Source: Candidatus Nanopelagicales bacterium (GTDB lineage Bacteria > Actinomycetota > Actinomycetes > S36-B12). From it: a stretch of DNA of 64,000 nucleotides. Shown here in pieces: positions 36,081 to 44,884 of the stretch; within the stretch, counting starts at the first letter, position 1; every line of letters starts with the position of its first letter. A program made the position numbers and the translations under genes. The DNA is taken from contig JAURFD010000010.1 in NCBI GenBank assembly GCA_030827125.1, positions 42,527-106,526 on the forward strand, given 5' to 3'. The notes below the pieces were generated by a model that had not been told where the DNA came from, ran no database searches, and saw only the letters and a list, made by a program, of their open reading frames with translations.

Positions 36081-36860
36081 CACCGCGAGAGTCGGCGGCA
36101 CGCCAAGCGGGAAGGCGAGTAGCCCGAGCCAGGCATAGGTGAACCCGAGCCCGTGGGGCACGGCCATCACCGGCACAACGACAAAGGCCGCGATGATCAG
36201 CGCCACGAAGAGCATCCGGGTATTGCGGTCCCCGATCCGTACCGCGAGGGTGTTCTTGCCGACCTCACGATCGGTCGGGATATCGCGCAGGTTGTTCGCC
36301 ACGAGGATTGCGCAGGACAGCGCACCCACTCCGATGCCCCCGAGCCATGCCCCGGCGGGGAAGGTGCCCGTCTGGACATATGTCGTCCCGAGCACCGGCA
36401 CCAGACCGAAGAAGATGAACACCGCCAACTCGCCGAGCCCGAGGTACCCGTAGGGCTTGGGACCGCCGGTATAGAGCCACGCCGCAGCGATAGAGATCCC
36501 ACCGGGGAGAAGAAGCCACCAGTGCCCGCTGAGACCGACGAGCGCGAGACCGCAGACCGCGCTGAGCAGCAGTGCGCCCAGCGCAGCGGCCTTCACCTGC
36601 GGGGCCGCGGCCAGGCCCTGCCCCACCAACCGCACCGGACCGACACGGGCCTGATCGGTCCCCCGCACCCCGTCGGAGTAGTCGTTGGCGTAGTTCACGC
36701 CGACCTGGGCGGCCACCATGACGATGAACGCCAGCACAGCGAAGCCGATGTTGAGGGAGTCCTCGGCGGCCGCCACCCCCGTGCCGATGAAGATGGGCGC
36801 GGCCGCAGCTCCGAGGGTGCGCGGCCTGGCGCCTTGCACCCACTCGGCGAGTGTGGCCAC
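35976..36860 (-). CDS. menA: 1,4-dihydroxy-2-naphthoate polyprenyltransferase
   Basis: MenA attaches the polyprenyl side chain to DHNA to make demethylmenaquinone in the membrane. At 294 aa it has about eight membrane helices. The prenyl-diphosphate/Mg2+ motifs are NYANDYSDGVRGTD (about 76-89) and DIPTDREVGKNTLAVR (about 192). It lies 2 bp after menE on the same strand, so these two form a minus-strand unit. Its substrate prenyl chain is probably made by the polyprenyl synthase at 61.2 kb. Its 3' end overlaps DUF4229 by 105 bp. Confidence 0.95.
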   Translation of the reverse strand: MATLAEWVQGARPRTLGAAAAPIFIGTGVAAAEDSLNIGFAVLAFIVMVAAQVGVNYANDYSDGVRGTDQARVGPVRLVGQGLAAAPQVKAAALGALLLSAVCGLALVGLSGHWWLLLPGGISIAAAWLYTGGPKPYGYLGLGELAVFIFFGLVPVLGTTYVQTGTFPAGAWLGGIGVGALSCAILVANNLRDIPTDREVGKNTLAVRIGDRNTRMLFVALIIAAFVVVPVMAVPHGLGFTYAWLGLLAFPLGVPPTLAVLRGVSGRALVPVLQMTGLLTLAYGLLLGIGTGLS

Positions 36861-36862
36861 CG

Positions 36863-38050
36863 TTACCCCTTCCCTGGTTCGCGCGCAGAACGCAACGCGA
36901 GACGGTCGATCTTGCCATTCGGCAGGTGGGGCAGCGCATCGAGCACGATGACCTCGGGCCGCGCCGCGCCACCTAACTGGGTGCGCACGAGGTTAGCGAG
37001 GTCCGTGGACGTGGCGGACTGCTCGCCGTCGAGGGCGACGTAGGCCACCAGTCGGTGGCCGCTCGTCGCGTCGGGGAGGGCAACGACGGCGGCCTCATGG
37101 ACGTCGACGACGGCCCGAAGGATCCGCTCGATCTCGCCCAGGGCCACGTTGACACCGTGAACGGTCACGATGTCGTCGGCGCGCCCCAGCACGGTGAGCC
37201 GCTCACCATCCCAAGCCCCGACATCGGAGGTGAGGAATCGGTGATCGCCGTCCTCGACGGCAAAGCCGTCGGTCGGCTCCGGATCGGCGTAGCCTGCCGC
37301 GACCACCGGTCCACTGATGCTGATTCTTCCGTCGTCGCGCACGCCCGTGGTGACCCCGGGGAAGGGGATCCCATCGAAGACGCATCCGCCGGTGGTTTCG
37401 GTCATCCCGTACGTCGACACTGCCGCGATGCCCACCGCTCGAGCCCGCGACATCACGTCCTCGGGGGCGGCTGCACCACCCACGAGAACCGTGTGAGCCG
37501 CGGCAAGCCATCGCGTGGCATCGTCGTTGTCCAGGATCGCGCGCAGTTGTCCGGGGACGAGCGACACCGCCATGGGGCCTGACGCGATGAGGCCAATGAG
37601 ATCCGCGGGGTCGAAGGGTAATGCGCCACCGATGCTGGGCAGCGCGGTCAGGTCAGTTCCACTGAGCAGCGACCGGGCGATGACGTTCAGGCCCCCGATG
37701 GACGTCGCCGGGAGCGCGAGGATCCAGCTGCACTGGGCGAGTCCCGGACGCGCCAGGTCCGCGAGGGCGGCACTCTGCTCGAGGTTAGCCCGGGTGAGGA
37801 GCACCCCGCGGGGTCGACCGGTGGAGCCACTGGTGGGCAGGACCGCGGCGACGTCATCGGGAACCTCGGCCGGGAGGGTGGACAGCGCGCGGCGGACCGA
37901 GTCGACGTAGGCGGTGGTGACGTGACGGGAGACAGTGGGGAGCGGCACAACCGCGGCGCCGTCGTCGAGGAACCGCTGGCGCAGGGCGGCCTGCAGCGCC
38001 CCGGCACCCTCGATCCCGGGTGGGACATCGACGAACTGCAGGCCGCGCAT
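36863..38050 (-). CDS. menE: o-succinylbenzoate-CoA ligase
   Basis: MenE activates o-succinylbenzoate with ATP and CoA. The ATG at 38050, 7 nt after a TACGCT box, gives 395 aa, short as is usual for actinobacterial MenE. The adenylate-forming motifs are LPTSGSTGRPRGV (about 107), STYGMTETTGG (about 222), LGRADDIVTVHGVNV (about 296) and the final catalytic lysine in LPNGKIDR (about 379). It is divergent from menB, the next enzyme in the pathway, and 2 bp before menA. Confidence 0.94.
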   Translation of the reverse strand: MRGLQFVDVPPGIEGAGALQAALRQRFLDDGAAVVPLPTVSRHVTTAYVDSVRRALSTLPAEVPDDVAAVLPTSGSTGRPRGVLLTRANLEQSAALADLARPGLAQCSWILALPATSIGGLNVIARSLLSGTDLTALPSIGGALPFDPADLIGLIASGPMAVSLVPGQLRAILDNDDATRWLAAAHTVLVGGAAAPEDVMSRARAVGIAAVSTYGMTETTGGCVFDGIPFPGVTTGVRDDGRISISGPVVAAGYADPEPTDGFAVEDGDHRFLTSDVGAWDGERLTVLGRADDIVTVHGVNVALGEIERILRAVVDVHEAAVVALPDATSGHRLVAYVALDGEQSATSTDLANLVRTQLGGAARPEVIVLDALPHLPNGKIDRLALRSAREPGKG

Positions 38051-38057
38051 GCACCTG

Positions 38058-38063
38058 AGCGTA
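38058..38063 (-). promoter_or_regulatory. -10 box of leaderless menE promoter
   Basis: TACGCT on the minus strand, 7 nt before the menE ATG. Confidence 0.5.
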
Positions 38064-38071
38064 GGCCTCAC

Positions 38072-38077
38072 TAGGTT
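38072..38077 (+). promoter_or_regulatory. possible -10 box for menB
   Basis: TAGGTT, divergent to the menE promoter. It would give a short leader carrying GGAGGGAGG (38096-38104 region) before the GTG at 38111. Confidence 0.3.
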
Positions 38078-38110
38078 GGACGCATTGCGACGATCGGAGG
38101 GAGGCGCCCC

Positions 38111-39055
38111 GTGGCGCAGGAGTTCGACTCACGGACGAGGTACTCGCTGCCACCCGTGGTGCCTGAGGGCAGCCCCGCACTGCAGGATCCGGCCTACTCC
38201 AGCATCGAGCCTGGATGCGACTGGGAGAGTGTTGGAGACTACGGCGACATCCGCTACGAGGTCTCCACGGGCGACGCGGCCGGGATCGCCAAGATCACCA
38301 TCAATCGGCCGCAAAAGCGCAACGCCTTCCGCCCGCAGACCCTCTTCGAAATCTCCGACGCGATGAATCGGGCCCGCGACGACGACAGCGTGGGAGTCAT
38401 CATCCTCACCGGCCAGGGGGACTTCGCCTTCTGCAGCGGCGGCGATCAAATGATCCGCGGCGATGACGGCTACATCGGCGACGACGAGGTTGCGGCGAAG
38501 GGAATCGGCCGTCTCAACGTGCTCGATCTGCAGATTCAGATCCGGCGTACCCCGAAGCCCGTCATCGCGATGGTGGCCGGATACGCCATCGGGGGCGGCC
38601 ACGTCCTGCATGTGGTCTGCGATCTCACCATCGCGGCGTCCAATGCCAGATTCGGTCAGACCGGACCGATGGTGGGTTCCTTCGATGGAGGCTACGGGTC
38701 GGGACTGCTCGCGCGCAGCATCGGTCAGAAGCGTTCCCGCGAGGTCTGGATGCTGTGCCACCAGTATGGCGCCGAGCAGGCCTACGACTGGGGGCTCGTC
38801 AACGCCGTCGTCCCCATCGCCGACTTGGAGAAGGAGACGGTCGACTGGGCGCGGCGCATGCTCACACTCTCGCCGATCGCACTACGCATGCTGAAGGCGT
38901 CTCACAACGCCGCCGATGATGGTCTCGCCGGTGTCCAGCAACTCGCCGGCGATGCCACCTTGCTCTTCTACATGACCGAAGAAGCGCAGGAGGGGCGCAA
39001 CGCCTACGCGCAACGCCGCAAGCCGGACTTCAGCAGTTTCCCGAAGCGTCCCTAG
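38111..39055 (+). CDS. menB: 1,4-dihydroxy-2-naphthoyl-CoA synthase
   Basis: MenB closes the naphthoquinone ring by Dieckmann condensation. It is a 314-aa crotonase-fold enzyme. The active-site segments are [30 protein letters not shown] and [12 protein letters not shown]. The last holds the conserved Asp that is the mark of MenB. GTG start with a strong GGAGGGAGG upstream, 7 nt away. The long N-terminal extension of about 50 residues is usual in actinobacterial MenB. menC begins 2 bp after its stop. Confidence 0.96.
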   Translation: MAQEFDSRTRYSLPPVVPEGSPALQDPAYSSIEPGCDWESVGDYGDIRYEVSTGDAAGIAKITINRPQKRNAFRPQTLFEISDAMNRARDDDSVGVIILTGQGDFAFCSGGDQMIRGDDGYIGDDEVAAKGIGRLNVLDLQIQIRRTPKPVIAMVAGYAIGGGHVLHVVCDLTIAASNARFGQTGPMVGSFDGGYGSGLLARSIGQKRSREVWMLCHQYGAEQAYDWGLVNAVVPIADLEKETVDWARRMLTLSPIALRMLKASHNAADDGLAGVQQLAGDATLLFYMTEEAQEGRNAYAQRRKPDFSSFPKRP

Positions 39056-39057
39056 CC

Positions 39058-40083
39058 TTGGACGTCACCCTCGCCGAGATCCTGCGGGACGCGGTGCCGT
39101 ATTCGTTGCCGTTGCTCCAGCCCTTCCGGCGTATCACCGACCGGGAGGGATTGCTGATCCGCGGCCCGAGCGGCTGGGGTGAGTTCGCGCCCTTCGACGA
39201 CTATTCGGCTACTCGTGCGGCGCCGTGGCTTGCCTCGGCCGTCGAGTCGGCGTTCGGTGTGTGGCCCGAACCGCTGCGTGAGCGCGTTCCCGTCAACGCC
39301 ATCGTTCCCGGCCTGTCGGCCAACGATGCCGGTGCGCTTGCTCGCCGAGCGGTGTTGGAGCAGGGGTGTTCCACCTTCAAGATCAAGGTGGCAGCGCTCG
39401 GTGGGATGCTCGCCGACGACGAGGCCCGCGTGGTTGCCGTGCGGGATGCCGCCGACAGCGCCCTACGGTCCATCGGCGACGACCGTCCCGCCCGCCTGCG
39501 GCTCGATGCCAACGGTGGCTGGTCGGCCGAGGCTGCCGAACGCGCCCTTGGTCGCCTTGCCGCCTATGACGTCGAGTACGTCGAGCAGCCCTGCCCGACG
39601 GTGGAGGAGACCGCAGAACTCCGTGGACGAGTCGATGTGCCGATCGCGATGGATGAGTCGGTGCGTTTCGGTGAGGCGCGGGCCTTCGAGGTGGCCGACA
39701 TCGTCGTCGTCAAGGTGGCTCCGCTCGGCGGCGTGGCAGCATCCCTCGACCTTGCCCGACGGTGGGGCGGTCCGGTCGTGGTGAGCGGGGCCCTGGATTC
39801 GGCCGTCGGACTGGCGGCGGGAGTGGCCCTCGCTGCTGCTCTCGGCGGCGAACCATCCGCCGCAGGCCTGGGCACCGGCGCCCTCCTTGAGCGTGATGTC
39901 GTCAGCCCGCCGCTGGTGCCCCACGATGGCCACCTGCCGGTCGGGCGGGTTGCCCCTGACCTCGACGCCCTCATGGCGGCTCGGGATCGTCTCGGTGACG
40001 ATCGAGCGCGGTGGTGGCGCCAACGACTCGTGGACGCGTGGGAGGCCGGAGGAGCAGAACTCGTGGCCAAGCTCGCGGCGTGA
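39058..40083 (+). CDS. menC: o-succinylbenzoate synthase
   Basis: MenC dehydrates SHCHC to o-succinylbenzoate; it belongs to the enolase superfamily. It has 341 aa. The catalytic lysine pair is in STFKIKVA and VVVKVAPLGG; the metal ligands are in LRLDANGGW (Asp), YVEQP (Glu) and AMDESV (Asp). The start is a TTG at 39058, 2 bp after menB; no ATG or GTG fits better. The enolase-superfamily fold could also serve amino-acid racemisation, but the men context settles it. Confidence 0.94.
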   Translation: MDVTLAEILRDAVPYSLPLLQPFRRITDREGLLIRGPSGWGEFAPFDDYSATRAAPWLASAVESAFGVWPEPLRERVPVNAIVPGLSANDAGALARRAVLEQGCSTFKIKVAALGGMLADDEARVVAVRDAADSALRSIGDDRPARLRLDANGGWSAEAAERALGRLAAYDVEYVEQPCPTVEETAELRGRVDVPIAMDESVRFGEARAFEVADIVVVKVAPLGGVAASLDLARRWGGPVVVSGALDSAVGLAAGVALAAALGGEPSAAGLGTGALLERDVVSPPLVPHDGHLPVGRVAPDLDALMAARDRLGDDRARWWRQRLVDAWEAGGAELVAKLAA

Positions 40084-40096
40084 GATTCTTCCCGGT

Positions 40097-41794
40097 GTGA
40101 GTCAGTCCTCGGCGAGCCGCGGCGTCCACATCATCGAGGCGCTCATCGCGTCGGGTGTGGCCGACATCGTTGCGGCTCCGGGCTCCCGGTCGGCCCCACT
40201 CCTGCTGGCCGCTGCCGACGCCGAGCGTCAGGGCTTGGTCCGGCTCCATGTCCGCATCGATGAACGATCGGCGGGCTTCCTGGCACTCGGGCTCGCACGC
40301 ATGTCGGGCACGCCCGTGGCCATCCTCACCACCTCGGGAACGGCGGCGGTGAACCTGCACCCGGCCATGGTCGAGGCGGCGTACCTGGGAATCCCCGTCG
40401 TCGCCGTCACGGCGGACCGACCCAGCCTGCTGCGGGGGAGCGGAGCGAACCAAACCATCGACCAGCGGGCGCTGTTCGGCGTGGATGCCCCGACCGTGGA
40501 CCTCGACGGTCACGATCCGGACGAGGTTGACACGGTCCGCGACGCGGTTCTGGCTTCCTGTGCCCGTCACCGGCCCCTGCATCTCAATGTCGCGTTCGAG
40601 GAGCCCCTCGTCGAGGCTGGTCACCACCGCGTCACTCGACCGGGTCAGCCCGACAGGGGCGGCTTGGCCGACCCGCCGGGTCAGCCCGACAGGGGCGGCT
40701 TGGCCGACCCGCCGGGCCCAGAGGTGCCGACCGTGCGAGCGCCATCCCCGTTGATGGACCTTGCACCCGGGGTCGATCTGCGGCGCGGCCTCGTCATCGT
40801 GGGTGATGGCCCCTCGCCCCAGATGTGCGCCGAGATCGTCGATCTGGCCGAGGCTCTGGGTTGGCCGATCATCAGTGAGCCCAGTGGCAATCTCACGGCC
40901 ACCGATCACTCACTACGTCACGGCCCGCTGGTCCTCGGCACGCCGGAGGTGCTGGATTCGCTCCTGCCAGAGGTTGTTCTCACGGTCGGACGTGTCGGCC
41001 TGCATCGCAGTGTGATGCGCGTGCTGCGAGGCACGGGAGTTCACATCGCCATTGATGTGCCGCCCTATCTCGGTCGCGTTGACCCGGCTCGGACAGCCAC
41101 GATCATCATCGACGCCGTGCCCACCACCGGGGGTCCATCGCCTGATGACTCGTGGATGCGCTCCTGGCGGGCGGTCGATGGCCGGATAGCCGACCGGGTC
41201 GCGCAATCCCTGGACGATTCGCCGCTCTCCGGACCGGTCGTGGCGCGCACTCTGGCCGGGGTCCTCGACTCTGAGGACCTGCTTGTCGTGGGTCCCTCCT
41301 GGCCGATTCGACACGTAAGCGAGTTCGCCGGTCCCATCGCTGGGCACTGCCTGGCCAATCGTGGGACCTCGGGTATCGACGGTGTCGTCTCAACCGCCTG
41401 GGGCGCGGCTCTTGCCCATCGGGGTGGGGGAACGACGTATGCCCTCGTCGGCGACTTGACTGCGTTGTACGACCGAAACGGGTTGCTGACTCCGCGAATC
41501 GAGGAACGGCCGCGCTTGGTCTATGTCGTGATTGATAACGACGGAGGCGGCATCTTCGGTTCCCTTGAGCAGGGTGCCGAGGAATTCAGCACCGACTTCG
41601 AACGCGTCTTCGGCACGCCCCTCGGTGTCGATCTGGAAGGAGCGCTGTCAGCACCGGGTGTTGCCGTCGAAACCGTGGTGGACGCGGAGGGACTCCGCGA
41701 CGCTCTGCGGACGGGTGACGGTGTTCGAGTGGTCATCGCTCGATGTGTTGATCGGCAGCGCGAGAAGGAGATCGCCGACCTCGCCCGCACCTAG
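40097..41794 (+). CDS. menD: SEPHCHC synthase MenD with in-frame repeat insert
   Basis: MenD is the thiamine-diphosphate enzyme that joins 2-oxoglutarate to isochorismate. It has 565 aa from the GTG at 40097. The N-terminal pyrimidine-binding domain has APGSRSAPLLLAA and the catalytic-Glu stretch RIDERSAGFLALG; the C-terminal PP-binding motif is VVIDNDGGGIFGSLEQG (about 476). Between domains I and II, residues 183-206 are two perfect copies of GQPDRGGLADPP. They derive from a tandem 36-bp DNA repeat that also occurs next to radA. The insert lies in a linker where length often varies, so activity may be unaffected. Confidence 0.94.
   Translation: MSQSSASRGVHIIEALIASGVADIVAAPGSRSAPLLLAAADAERQGLVRLHVRIDERSAGFLALGLARMSGTPVAILTTSGTAAVNLHPAMVEAAYLGIPVVAVTADRPSLLRGSGANQTIDQRALFGVDAPTVDLDGHDPDEVDTVRDAVLASCARHRPLHLNVAFEEPLVEAGHHRVTRPGQPDRGGLADPPGQPDRGGLADPPGPEVPTVRAPSPLMDLAPGVDLRRGLVIVGDGPSPQMCAEIVDLAEALGWPIISEPSGNLTATDHSLRHGPLVLGTPEVLDSLLPEVVLTVGRVGLHRSVMRVLRGTGVHIAIDVPPYLGRVDPARTATIIIDAVPTTGGPSPDDSWMRSWRAVDGRIADRVAQSLDDSPLSGPVVARTLAGVLDSEDLLVVGPSWPIRHVSEFAGPIAGHCLANRGTSGIDGVVSTAWGAALAHRGGGTTYALVGDLTALYDRNGLLTPRIEERPRLVYVVIDNDGGGIFGSLEQGAEEFSTDFERVFGTPLGVDLEGALSAPGVAVETVVDAEGLRDALRTGDGVRVVIARCVDRQREKEIADLART
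40642..40713 (+). repeat. tandem 36-bp repeat inside menD (2 copies)
   Basis: Copies at 40642-40677 and 40678-40713 are identical and are followed by GGGCC, the start of another unit. The period of 36 preserves the reading frame. The unit holds the inverted arms GGCGG/CCGCC and matches the intergenic copy at 15296-15330 at 33 of 35 positions. Confidence 0.85.
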
Positions 41795-43485
41795 TGCGAG
41801 TCGTCCAGCGAGGCCGTCATCCGGACGATGCCCGAGCCGAGTTCCGGGTCAGTTTGCTTCGCCCAGATGAGGTCGAGACGTTCCAGCAGACGAATCATCC
41901 CGGTGTTGGTCGCGAGCACAAGCGCCACGAGAACGGTGAAGTGTTGACGTCGCGCGAGTTCGATGAGGTGTTGCAGCAGGAGCGTGCCGAGACCAAGGCC
42001 TTGCCAGGCGTCTTCGACGATGACGGCGATCTCGGCGGTCCGGGAGTCATCAGGGTGTTCGGGGAAGAGGTTGCCGAGGCCAATGACCTGACCGGTGGCG
42101 TCCTCGGCCACCAGGGTGGCGCCACGATGACCTCCGGAGATGCGATTGAGTTGATCGGCGCGCCAATCGTTCATCGGGGCGAAGTAGCGCTGATAACGCG
42201 TCGACTCCGAGGATCGCTCGTGCATGAGTGCGACGTCCTGGGAGTCCTCGGGCCTGGCGAGGCGGATCTCCACACGGGAGCCGTCGCGAAGGTGCTCGAC
42301 CCAGCCGAAGCCACCGGCTCCCGCCGGCGCGCTCGCAATCTGCTCAACCAGGCGAAGCAGTGCTGAGGCACGCGCGCGTTCGACGGCAACAAAGGGAGCG
42401 CCGGAGCGACGCAGGACCACGTGATGATCGGGCGTCCACTGCAGGCGCATCACATGTGGGCCGGCGTCTTCGCCCGAGGTCGCTGGCTCCACCGTCCACG
42501 AGTCCGCCATGACCAAATCCGCGGCGGCGCGCGGAGCGCGTTGCGGGTGTGCGACGAGTCCCGCGGCCGCATCGAGGATGCGGGCGACGAGGTCATCCTC
42601 GTCCTCCATGATCCCGCGCCGGACGCTGGAGCGGTGTGCCACGGTGGCGAGTGACTGGCGCAGAGTTGCTCGGTCCATGCCTGCGGGAACCAGCACAATC
42701 ATGTCCACAAGTTGTGAGTCGTCCTCCTGCGCGTGCGTGAATAGTGAGACAACGTCGACGCGCATGAGCGCGAGCACGCGCAGGATGCGTGCCGTTGCCG
42801 CGGGACTGTCCGGAGCCACCACCCGAACCCGCATGGGACGGGTGGGTCCGTCGTAGTCGAGGTCAGGCGGATCCGCTGCGGCCAGGGATTCCAGGAGTCG
42901 TGCCGTAAGGCGCGACCACGCCTCGGCATCGCCGGATCTCGGTGTCAGCCCGTCGAGGAGTGCCAAGCCGGCTCCCACGGCCACGAGCAGGAGCGTCGCC
43001 GCGTCATCGTCGATGGCCTCGTCCACGGCGCCCTCGCCGCGAAGTCTTCCTACGACGGTCCGTGCTGCTTCCCAGCGCATGCGCAGCCGATCGCGCACCA
43101 CCTCGGCCAAATCGTCATCGAAGGGGGCGAGGGCCACGGCCTGCAACTCAATGTCATCCCACACGGATGCGGGGGCACCGAAGGCGTCCCGCGCTGCCGC
43201 GAGGATGGTGGTCGTCGGTGACTCGACCTCGGCGGACTGCTGAATGCGCTGTGACGTGGGCGGGAACGGCAGCGCCTTGACGACCTCGGCGAGGACGTCC
43301 GTGCGTGACTCCGTCCAGGAGGTCACCGACCGCGTAGCGACGTCGGCAGCGTGGGCAATGTCGCGTCGGGACGTCTCGGCCACACCGACCGTTTCGAAGA
43401 GTTCGGTCGCGGCGGCGAGAATCCGCTCGCGCCGTTCGCGCTCCACCCGCGCCATCGGACGTTCGCGGGGCGCATCCTCCGACAT
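41791..43485 (-). CDS. TetR-ACT-GNAT three-domain fusion protein
   Basis: A 564-aa protein with three recognisable parts. Residues about 13-65 are a TetR-type helix-turn-helix (RERILAAATELFETVGVAET, then DIAHAADVATRSVTSWTESR), followed by a helical region to about 205 like a TetR ligand domain. Residues 218-292 look like an ACT domain: MRVRVVAPDSPAATARILRV followed by VDVVSLF and DMIVLVPA. Residues 405-556 are a GNAT acetyltransferase with EIAVIVEDAW and the acetyl-CoA loop QGLGLG (495-500). The ATG at 43485 is 6 nt after TAGGCT. It converges with menD (4-bp overlap of ends) and lies between menD and menF. ACT-GNAT protein acetyltransferases regulated by amino acids are known; the added TetR part suggests a combined regulator and enzyme. 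Function is inference. Confidence 0.72.
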   Translation of the reverse strand: MSEDAPRERPMARVERERRERILAAATELFETVGVAETSRRDIAHAADVATRSVTSWTESRTDVLAEVVKALPFPPTSQRIQQSAEVESPTTTILAAARDAFGAPASVWDDIELQAVALAPFDDDLAEVVRDRLRMRWEAARTVVGRLRGEGAVDEAIDDDAATLLLVAVGAGLALLDGLTPRSGDAEAWSRLTARLLESLAAADPPDLDYDGPTRPMRVRVVAPDSPAATARILRVLALMRVDVVSLFTHAQEDDSQLVDMIVLVPAGMDRATLRQSLATVAHRSSVRRGIMEDEDDLVARILDAAAGLVAHPQRAPRAAADLVMADSWTVEPATSGEDAGPHVMRLQWTPDHHVVLRRSGAPFVAVERARASALLRLVEQIASAPAGAGGFGWVEHLRDGSRVEIRLARPEDSQDVALMHERSSESTRYQRYFAPMNDWRADQLNRISGGHRGATLVAEDATGQVIGLGNLFPEHPDDSRTAEIAVIVEDAWQGLGLGTLLLQHLIELARRQHFTVLVALVLATNTGMIRLLERLDLIWAKQTDPELGSGIVRMTASLDDSH

Positions 43486-43491
43486 GTCCTC

Positions 43492-43497
43492 AGCCTA
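43492..43497 (-). promoter_or_regulatory. -10 box of leaderless promoter of the fusion gene
   Basis: TAGGCT on the minus strand, 6 nt before the ATG at 43485. Confidence 0.5.
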
Positions 43498-43534
43498 GGT
43501 GGTCGAGGGCGGCCGAATCTGCTGACCGTGGTGG

Positions 43535-44779
43535 CTAATCGCTCAAGGCTTGACGGATGGGAACGAACTTCGCCCTCGACTCAGCGAGTTCAGCCTCGGG
43601 GTCCGAGCCAGCCACGATGCCGCACCCGGCAAACAGCCGTAGCTGGTTCGAACCGATCTCGGCGCAGCGCAGGGCGATGCCGAACTCGCCATCGCCGCGC
43701 GCGTCGAACCAGCCGATCGGTCCGGCGTAGCGGCCTCGATCCATCCCCTCGATTTCGCGGATCGTGGCGAGGGCGCGCTCGGTCGGCGTCCCACACACCG
43801 CGGCCGTGGGATGCAGTGATGCGGCGAGGGCGACGGCGGGGGCGTCGTCGGCCAAGCGCCCGGTGACGTCGGTCGCGAGATGCTGCACGTTGGCCAGGCG
43901 CAACACATGCGGACGCTCGGGGACATCAAGGTCGGTGCAGTGCGCGGCCAGAGCCCGGGCGACTGAGTGAACGGCGTACTCGTGTTCCTCGAGGTCCTTG
44001 CCACTGCCCAGCAAAGCCTGGGCGAGGGACGCATCGACGGTGGCGTCTCCACGTCGTTTGACTGTTCCGGCAAGCACGCGCGAGAGCACGTCGTCTCCCG
44101 TGCGGCGCACCAAGAGTTCCGGAGTCGCGCCGATCATGTTGCCGACGCGGAAGGTCCAACATTCGGGGTAGGCATCCTCGAGTCGCAGCAGGAGGTAGCG
44201 CGGATCGAAGTCGGTGCCGACCTCGGCCACGATGTCCCGGGCGAGGACCACCTTGTCGAGTTCGCCACGGCCGATGCGGTTGATGACCTCGGCAACGGAG
44301 TCCTGCCACTCCTGCGATGTTCGAGTTCCCCGCGACCAGTCGACCTGGGTGGGCGGTTCGGGCACCGTCACCGGAGGGATGGTGGGCTCACCATCGCCGA
44401 CCACGGTGATCCAAGAGCGCCCGTCGCGTCGACCGACAAGCACCCGCGGGACGACGACCAGTGAGCGCGAGCCCGATGCAGGATTGGGGTCGAAGGTGAA
44501 CGTGCCGAAGGCCACCGGTCCGCTGCCCGGAATCTCCAGGGGATCTTCGATGTGTGCGCGCTGGCACCATTCACCCCACTGGCGCTGGGTGCGGCTGAAC
44601 CGCTCGTCACCGGTGACCTCCCATGAGGCCGCCACTCCCCAGCCGACAAGGCCCTCGCCACGGTGCACCCACGCGGCACTGGTCTCCGCCGGCAGTCGCT
44701 CCAGGAGGCGCCCGGGGTCGGGGATGGGGTAGGTGCGCACTCGGGGTCCGGCCGGTGCGGCCGCCAGGGGAGTGGACAC
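43535..44779 (-). CDS. menF: isochorismate synthase MenF
   Basis: Converts chorismate to isochorismate for menaquinone. From the GTG at 44779, 6 nt after a TACGCT box, it has 414 aa; a longer frame to 44833 exists but lies upstream of the promoter. The chorismate-binding core includes GELDKVVLARD, ATPELLVRR, LAGTVKRRGD, HLATDVTGRL, LHPTAAVCGTP and GMDRGRYAGPIGW. These match the salicylate/isochorismate group more than anthranilate synthase. Its location among men genes supports MenF. It is divergent from menG and not co-transcribed with menD. Confidence 0.93.
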   Translation of the reverse strand: MSTPLAAAPAGPRVRTYPIPDPGRLLERLPAETSAAWVHRGEGLVGWGVAASWEVTGDERFSRTQRQWGEWCQRAHIEDPLEIPGSGPVAFGTFTFDPNPASGSRSLVVVPRVLVGRRDGRSWITVVGDGEPTIPPVTVPEPPTQVDWSRGTRTSQEWQDSVAEVINRIGRGELDKVVLARDIVAEVGTDFDPRYLLLRLEDAYPECWTFRVGNMIGATPELLVRRTGDDVLSRVLAGTVKRRGDATVDASLAQALLGSGKDLEEHEYAVHSVARALAAHCTDLDVPERPHVLRLANVQHLATDVTGRLADDAPAVALAASLHPTAAVCGTPTERALATIREIEGMDRGRYAGPIGWFDARGDGEFGIALRCAEIGSNQLRLFAGCGIVAGSDPEAELAESRAKFVPIRQALSD

Positions 44780-44785
44780 CCCTTG

Positions 44786-44791
44786 AGCGTA
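44786..44791 (-). promoter_or_regulatory. -10 box of leaderless menF promoter
   Basis: TACGCT on the minus strand, 6 nt before the GTG at 44779; used to place the menF start. Confidence 0.5.
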
Positions 44792-44872
44792 GGGGGTGAC
44801 TACGCGTTCGGCAGCCGGACCCGCGCCGATCACGTCCCGTGGGACGAACGGGTGGGCAGCGGCCGAGGGTGA

Positions 44873-44878
44873 GAGGAT
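44873..44878 (+). promoter_or_regulatory. -10-like box of leaderless menG promoter
   Basis: GAGGAT (one change from TAGGAT) ends 6 nt before the menG ATG. Confidence 0.4.
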
Positions 44879-44884
44879 GCGCCC

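Noticed and set aside
40642..40713. CRISPR-like repeat in menD
   Set aside because: Only two abutting copies without spacers, inside a coding sequence and in frame.
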